Assembly (NCBI GenBank): GCA_965153455.1
Contig: OZ234497.1
Coordinates: forward strand, 4,464,001 to 4,528,000
From: Sphagnum compactum
Lineage: Eukaryota; Bryophyta; Sphagnopsida; Sphagnales
DNA: 64,000 bases
Reading direction: 5' to 3'
Shown: positions 57,430 to 64,000 of the stretch, in pieces
Layout of the letters: each line of letters begins with the position of its first letter
How positions within the stretch are numbered: position 1 is the first letter of the stretch
Program-made: the position numbers and the translations under genes
Notes under the pieces: model-generated
What the model saw: the letters and a program-made list of their open reading frames with translations, nothing else
Told to the model about the DNA's origin: nothing
Database searches by the model: none

Positions 57430-60400
57430 TTTCCCAGTAAACAAACCTCTCATCAGACATTCTGGTGTCCTAGAACATTGTCTCCACAAATTCATTTAGA
57501 ATCTTGGATGATGTTCATCCACTCTGATTAGATATTTAACAGGAGATCAAATAAGGTGCTACCAAGTCTGGTTCTATCCTTAAACTCATACCCTGTTCAC
57601 CCTCACTTTCACACCCTCTTGATCCCCTATTTTCTTTCCTTAAATAGTAGTCCAAAAGTAGTAAGGGAAAATTTCTTTTAATGTTTCTATTTGACCCAAC
57701 ACTCTAGACGATACTCCCAAAAAATTTGAGTAGGGTTAGCACCATTATTGTGACTTCTTTAGGTAGAAACCCTAATTACTCCCCCCATTAACATATATAT
57801 ACCCACTACAAAGAAGAATCACCCTATTGACTTAAGTATGTTGTTTAAACGGTACCACTATTTGGATGGATGTGAGTAATTGAAGGGTGAGTGGTTTATG
57901 AATTGGTGGTGATTAGAGTGCTTTGATATGGTGAGGTAATGGGGTTCAAATTCAAAATTTTCTAAAGTAAATAATTCAATCTTTACATATACAAACAAGC
58001 AAGCAATTGGGAACTTGTGAGACTTCATATGAGATACGTAGCACGGGAGGTTCCCGTGTTAAGTGGGTTTTCCTAAATAGAGGCCCACCTGAGGCCGTGA
58101 GCCTTAGGGTGTTCCCAAACCTCAGGAGAACCCACAAGTACAGGAACCTCCACTCACATAAATGACTCTCTTTGTATGGGAACGTGGGAACATATAAGAA
58201 TTACACATGGAAATAAAAAGATGGTCATTACGAGATTTTCAAAGCATTAAAATGAATCCATGGAATCCGTGAGTGGTATATTTCCAACCAGAAATTTTTG
58301 CACTGTGACAACAAAACATTTTGGAAATTTTAGGGACATGATTTTAGTGTAAATTTGAAAAGAATTACTAAAAATTTGGAAAGGAATTGCCAAACTTCCA
58401 AAACCACAAAATTGAAAAGAAAACCCTGGAACACACCATAAATATCTAACACAGCCTTTTTTTTAAACAATGCAATTTTTTTGAAAATTTTTGTCAAAAG
58501 TCCAATGATTTTTTGGGGGAAAAAATCCAAAATTAGGGAGAAATGTTTTTTTAAATCTTTCAAATTTGTCAAATTTATACGTGGTTCAATTAGATAGCCA
58601 AAATTATATAAGGATATTTTTTAAGTATTTTTACTATTGAAAGAAAATCCTTTTGCAATCAAATGCTTGTAAACACACAATTCTCAATCAATAATTTACA
58701 TCATCCATATTAACACATGACAATTTGTGATGAATATATGCTCCCTAGGTAATGACTAGGTAACAAGTTTAAACCCATACTCAATGGGAAGAATGCCACA
58801 ACTACTAGCCTACACCTATTATGGAAACTAATTCAATGAACTTGAAGACTTATTCATGATTTTGGAAATCATTCGGCTTTGCCAATCTATGGGAAAAAAA
58901 AAATTAAAAAATAAATATATATATATATATAGATTTTTGGAATTTTTTTATTTAGTTTATCAGTTTGGAAAATTTTCCACTTTCTTAATTTTCACCTTCA
59001 TGATATGTTTGAAGAGATTTTTGTGATTCCACCTTAAATGTGATATCAACATAATTAAAAGTAATTTCTTTTCTATGCACATCTCATTCAGATTTTTTTT
59101 AAAAATGAACATCGCTATATTTCTATATTAAAAAGTTGTTGTAAAGTATTGAAACAAGATTGTGCAATTTGCTACTATTGGGTTACCCATGGTTGGGTTA
59201 TAAGGTTTTGAAAGTGAAAAACATGTTCAAAAGGCATTAGAACGATGCTTTTGGGATGGAAATTGGTGAACATTTTCAAGTTCAAGTTTTAAAAGTGCCA
59301 ACGACAAGAACCTGGTATTTCTCAGTCATCTACAACAAAGTGATTTCAATTGATAATTAACATTGGTTGTCTATTCACAATTACATGGTAAATAATTGAA
59401 TTCACATTGCCTTGTTGTTGACGTCATTTACTCAAGTAGTGGACAGGTCCAATGCTAACAATTTAACAAAGTGTTTAATGTAATTGTTGTTCAAGGAAGG
59501 AGTTTGAATTAGGATGTTATACCACAACGAAGTTGATTGCTTGTGATGTAGATAGTGTGAAATTTGGTGTCATCGTCCAAACTTGTGAGTCTTGGACTCC
59601 TTTTAATTAAAGCATGCATTGTGTTTTGCTACATTAATCTTGTGATGCATATTTTGTCTACTTTTTTTTGGGTGCATCAATGTGAAAGGTTATTTTAAGC
59701 TTTCTATCAATATTTTTATAAGAGTTCGAAAAGGCATTCAAAACTCACAAAATTGGTTAATCCATGAAAACTAAAGGGCTTAAACTTTCGAGAAATGTGA
59801 AAACAAGATGGATTTCCATGCTTAGTTCAATAAAAAGATCATGATAGAATATTGGAAAAATTTGGTGAAGATGGGCATGGACATGACCATGAATTCTCAA
59901 GTTTTAAATAATTTTGACTTATTGGTTGATTTTAAACATGTTGTTACTATTACTTTTTTATATCCTCCCTCTATTGGAAATCATGAAATTTTCATAAACA
60001 AGAGATATCTTTCTTTGTGACTTCAACATTACAATCAAAATTTGTCAACACAATTTATATTTTGTATGTTGATCACACCAAAAACTTTTGCCCAAATATG
60101 TTCCATGAATATCATTCATTGTTGAATTATTTTCATGACAACAACATTATGTGATGGATCTAACTTTTGGATCCTTTGTTGAACATTTCACTTTTGATTT
60201 GAATGGTAATTAGAACTTTTGTCATTGTTGTAACAATTGTATGGAGAAGCATAAAATCCATGTTACAAGGGAGGTTTGTTAAATGACATTGAGGGTAAAA
60301 AATCTTACTATGTAAACTCAAGGCACATTCTTGACTGCCCAAGAAAAAATAAGGGTGAAAGCTTTGATATGGGACTAGAACAAACTCAAACGTGAGAGTT

Positions 60401-62269
60401 CAGGGTAAGATCAACTTACACAAACCAAGAAAGAGGGTAGTTAATATAATATGGAGTCAAAATGTTGCATGAACAAATCACAAATGAGTCAAATTCACAA
60501 AACACACATGACTTGGACTTGGAAAAAAACCACCACAATTTTTTTATAGTATTATTGATAACTAGTGGTGAGGCTGCATCAAATTGGCAAAAAGTCATAT
60601 AACTTTAGAAAGGGAATCCCAAAAGTTGCCAAATTATGAGTCTTGCAACTTTGTGAACTTATAACTCCTGCATATGAAATCTAATTGAAAAAATTTCATC
60701 AAAAAAATTGATTCTTTGAAAAGACCTTTCCGAACCATATCACATGGTCAATTTTGAAATCATTTGATCCCTATTTCTTAGGTTCTAATTATTAGGAGTC
60801 AAAAATGGGTGCTAAAGTAACTCATGGGCATTTTTTTGGCCATAAATTTGTTTGCAGGCTAAGGTGCACCAATTTCAACAAAATTTTGACTCCTCAATAT
60901 TATTATTCCTAGTGTATTTTTGATAGGCCAAAAATGTAAAGTTGTGAATTTTTTTAAAATAATCATCTTTTCCAAAAATAAATGAATGGTGACCATGTAG
61001 AATAACCTTGGTTAAAATCTTTGTGATTTTTTAAAATTTTACAAAATTATGACATCAGGGTTTTCACCATTTTCATTGATTTTTATTTTCATTAAAATAC
61101 ATAAAACATTAATATGACGTCGAAATGGCTAGCATGAGACATATTTCAATCCATAAGGGTGTAGGAAAAACAACACAATTATGTTTAATTTATGGATATT
61201 ATAGTTTGCAAATGCACATAATTCTTAGTTCATAGCTTTTAGCTCACAACTCCAAATGGATAATATGAGCTCATTTTTTATATCTATGCCTCAAGACCTT
61301 TCCAATGGTACATTGACAACCCAATTTGGTCACATTTACTACCTTCACTTTTCTCCTAAAAATTCAAAACTCCCATGAGATTACAATCACACAAAAAAAA
61401 TCATTTGCAAGTGCTTCAAACTCAACAATTCCACCACTTTTTGTCGATTTTTCATGCCTATGTTGAATGTTAATTTTCTTTTTGTTCTAAATATTTTCCT
61501 TCAAGTAAAATGTGTTGGATTGTTTTGCAAAAACTTTATTTGTTTAATGTTTTCTTATGTTTTTCTTGGGGTGGCTTTATTATGGTAGAAATTGCCAAAC
61601 CCCTTTTTGATAAATCACATTAAAAATAGCCATGTTGAACATGGACACCCCAAAAAAACTATAGCCTTGCATCTTCTGAATGATACCATGGGAACACAAT
61701 AATTGAAATTTCCATTTGTTTTGTTAAAATAGATTTCATTATTTGCAAAGTTTCAATGCTCAAAAATTGATCCATGATATTTCAAGAATCTGTTTGTATG
61801 ATTTAAGGATTTAGAATATTCTTGTGGATATGAATTTTTTTTCCAAAGTCCTTTTTCCTTAATAAATGTGCACCAATCAACCTAAAAATTGGTGAGTGAG
61901 AGGATTTTGATGTTAATACATTAAAAATGAAAAATGTTCAAAGTGTATCAAATTATCGTTTATATGTGCAATGTAATTTCATTTGGTTATATATGGTTCA
62001 AAAAAAATTAATGTTTTTGACCTTTAATATCATGAATTTATAGGGTTTTTTCACAAAGTCATTGATTTTTATGTGAAAAAAGCATGGATGAATAATATAC
62101 ATGATATAGGATCAAATGTAATAAAAAACTATTTATTTCTAATATAGATACATAAATTGGGTCAAAGAAATTTCTTAAAAAGGACCCAAAAAGGTGTGAA
62201 TGGTTCCTTTTATTGTGATTTACCTCTTGTCAAAATTAGATAATAATTTCCTTCACATGAAACAATTGA
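57430..62269. other. AT-rich intergenic sequence, no gene recognised
   Basis: Nearly 5 kb without a supportable gene. The visible structures are an inverted repeat near 58045-58150 and a TA microsatellite near 58914-58931. Two stretches (60640-60900 and 61200-61380) share the phrase 'agacctttccaa/gaa' and a similar layout, perhaps two worn copies of one repeat. Confidence 0.5.
58045..58150. repeat. Inverted repeat, about 27-bp arms
   Basis: GGAGGTTCCCGTGTTAAGTG (continuing GGTTTTCC) near 58045-58072 pairs with the reverse complement of 58124-58150, GGAGGTTCCTGTACTTGTGG (continuing GTTCTCC), with about five mismatches. The enclosed 50 bp are GC-richer than the surroundings. It may be a very small MITE. 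Confidence 0.65.
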
Positions 62270-62830
62270 TGCATTCAACATTGTCTATTGACAATATTGG
62301 CCTCATAAAGGTGTGGAAGAATCCTTCCTAAAACATCTTGTTGTATTGAAAGCACAATTTGCACATCCCATATGTCCTTTCCTAAAGAGGAAGGTGTTGA
62401 ACCAATTTCAATGCTAGAGCCTAGAGATCCTTTTTGCTTCAACATTTGATATGCAACATGGCTTCATCAAAATCACGATGAAAAGCCAAGTATCAAATGT
62501 CATGCAACTTCTCCCAATGGCAACCCCCTTACTTAGTTGGGGCATACCATTTCATTTTGTAAAATGTTGTGCCATAATCTAGGTGAGTATCTCATACTTG
62601 TTGATAACAAACGTGCTTGTCTAGGTAGGTGTGAAGGATGAAAGTTTTTTTTTTAATTTGAAATTCTTGAAATCTAATCTTCATAACAAGCTAAGTTGTC
62701 ATCTTCCCATGGTTGTGAGAATGTTTTGGCAACAATTTTTCACATTAGTTCAATTCCCTTACAAGGAGGCAATGGCATCTTGGAAGAATGAAAACAAGAG
62801 GTATGGTGATTTTTAGTTTCGGTATTGCAT
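62270..62830 (+). pseudogene. Possible transposon-derived coding remnant
   Basis: Frames broken by stops read HQNHDEKPSIKCHATSPNGN and LGEYLILVDNKRACLGRC (62460-62630), then KSNLHNKLSCHLPMVVRMFW and FTLVQFPYKEAMASWKNENK (62680-62800). The last piece resembles the C-terminal 'HL..VVRMF.Q.F.TL..FPY..A...W' pattern that I associate with plant transposon-derived genes. The resemblance is weak and no domain is complete. Confidence 0.25.
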
Positions 62831-63672
62831 CTTTTGGAGTTTTCACTTTTCTTTTATTAACTCTTTTAAGTTTCCACGATGTAAGCCTATTTTTTGTTTA
62901 TGTTGCAAGGACCTTAACTCGAAGCTTTGGTTGCTAGTGTTCAAAACTTTAGACTTGAGAGGCACCCTCAACAATTCCTCAAGTCCTCAAGCTCACACAC
63001 AATGTTGCCTCTTATATATGCATTTGATTTTTTGTTGCTTTTGGGGTTTCTGAATATCCATTTCTGTAGCATATTATAACTCTAGTTTTCTATCTTTTTC
63101 TTCAGTACTTTTTTAATTATGCATTTTCTATCAGTTTTGAATTTTCTTGATGATTAAATGTTTTGTTTCAATTTTGCAGGTCACTTTTGTTGCAATGGCC
63201 AATTGAGAGATTCAATTCCTTCATAAGTCACGATAGTTCCATGCATTGTTCATAGTGTATTGTATGTGTTGTAAATTTAACTTGTAAAGTTGCAACTTTG
63301 TAAATTGTTAGAATTGTGATCATAACAGATTTTGAATCAAACTCGAATGACTGGTGATGCCCAGTATATATGCAAATGCAAAAGAGAGTAAGTATCATCA
63401 CTTCCCCAACAGCACCCAAGGAAGAAAAGAAAAGGGTAGCTAGAACTGGGTATAGAATTTGGTGGCACATGTCAAAAATGGTGAAATTGGCCACCAATTT
63501 CAGCTTCAGATTAATGTAGAGTTCAACTGATGAGCAAGAATTGCGATGTACTATGGTTCCCTTGTTGTGTAGTTCTGCTGTGCAGATTTTTTTATGTAAC
63601 CATTTTGAGATATACATGCTAGAAGGATATCTTGCCAGGATCAGATCCTTTGCCAGCCTTCTGAAGTTGGTG
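62831..63672. other. Intergenic sequence, nothing supported
   Basis: The minus frame 63228-63731 (167 codons) overlaps the 203-bp repeat, has no recognised domain and no splice context, and is not called. Confidence 0.45.
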
Positions 63673-64000
63673 TGCCAATCTGAATAACTGCAACTGAACC
63701 TGGATTGTTTTCCCATTTTGTGATGTAGCATCCTTAGAGCAAATCCACTGGTGCATGTACAGCAAATTTTGGATGAAGACGAGTCAAAACATGTCGATTT
63801 TGCTCACCAAAATGGTTTTGGCCCAGGATTTTTCCACAAGATGCTAAGGCTGGCAAAAGGCACAACAAAGCTTAATGCCAATCTGAATAACTGCAACTGA
63901 ACCTGGGTTGTTTTCCCATTTTGTGATGTAGCATCCTTAGAGCAAATCCACTCGTGCATGTACTTCAAATATTGGATGAAGACGAGTCAAAACATGTCGA
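63673..64000. repeat. 203-bp tandem repeat running off the window
   Basis: 'tgccaatctgaataactgca' starts at 63673 and again at 63876. Copy 2 is cut by the window end at 64000. Over the 125 bp that can be compared the copies differ at about five sites. The unit includes 'cttagagcaaatccactggt' and 'gatgaagacgagtcaaaaca'. Whether this is a two-copy duplication or a longer satellite cannot be seen here. Confidence 0.93.

Noticed and set aside
63228-63731. 167-codon minus-strand ORF
   Set aside because: It runs into the 203-bp repeat and has no domain. Length alone is not enough in AT-rich plant DNA.

Overview
The window is nuclear DNA from a land plant (or close streptophyte relative) with a large, AT-rich, repeat-dense genome. 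The pointers are plant-type genes with GT-AG introns (a nepenthesin-type aspartic protease pair and a trihelix transcription factor), wide gene deserts, and remnants of plant transposon families (hAT, CACTA-like, PIF/Harbinger-like, pogo-like MITEs, a LINE-type element). The sequence does not fix the lineage. I lean towards a non-flowering plant, because the TE protein remnants resemble families I associate with ferns, lycophytes, bryophytes or gymnosperms, but this is only an impression. No bacterial-style operons, CRISPR arrays, rRNA or convincing tRNA genes were seen.

Layout. 1-10.4 kb is gene-poor, with two MITEs (2455-2833, 5929-6202) and a 12-copy tandem array whose units each carry a palindrome (about 8170-9380). 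10390-12748 is a complete-looking non-autonomous CACTA-like element: 13-bp imperfect terminal repeats, matching 3-bp target duplications, subterminal repeats of opposite polarity, and a 25-bp minisatellite filling its centre. 13.6-15.35 kb holds a decayed transposase-like fragment followed by the 3' end of a non-LTR retrotransposon with a poly-A tail. 16.0-17.9 kb is a mosaic of dispersed repeats.

18.96-32.88 kb is the main locus: a large inverted duplication (arms about 18.96-24.53 and 27.95-32.88 kb, spacer about 3.4 kb). Each arm carries a four-exon nepenthesin-like aspartic protease gene, arranged head to head. The left copy (minus strand, 505 aa) is intact and uses a GC-AG first intron. 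The right copy (plus strand) keeps all exon boundaries but has at least five frameshifts.

32.9-39.6 kb is transposon-derived: a rearranged MITE, a decayed hAT element (candidate limits 34369-38516) and a 700-bp pogo/mariner-like MITE with TA duplications (38855-39554). 41258-43324 is an intact two-exon trihelix transcription factor gene (minus strand, 459 aa) with a CpG-richer, CT/GA-rich leader and promoter region reaching about 46.1 kb.

46.2-64 kb has no gene I can support. It contains several tandem duplications (127, about 35, 75, 184, about 75 and 203 bp units), a 1-kb foldback element (about 53.03-54.08 kb), microsatellites and a 23-G run. Only two genes look able to make full proteins: a secreted or vacuolar acid protease and a DNA-binding regulator. 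Nothing suggests that they act together.
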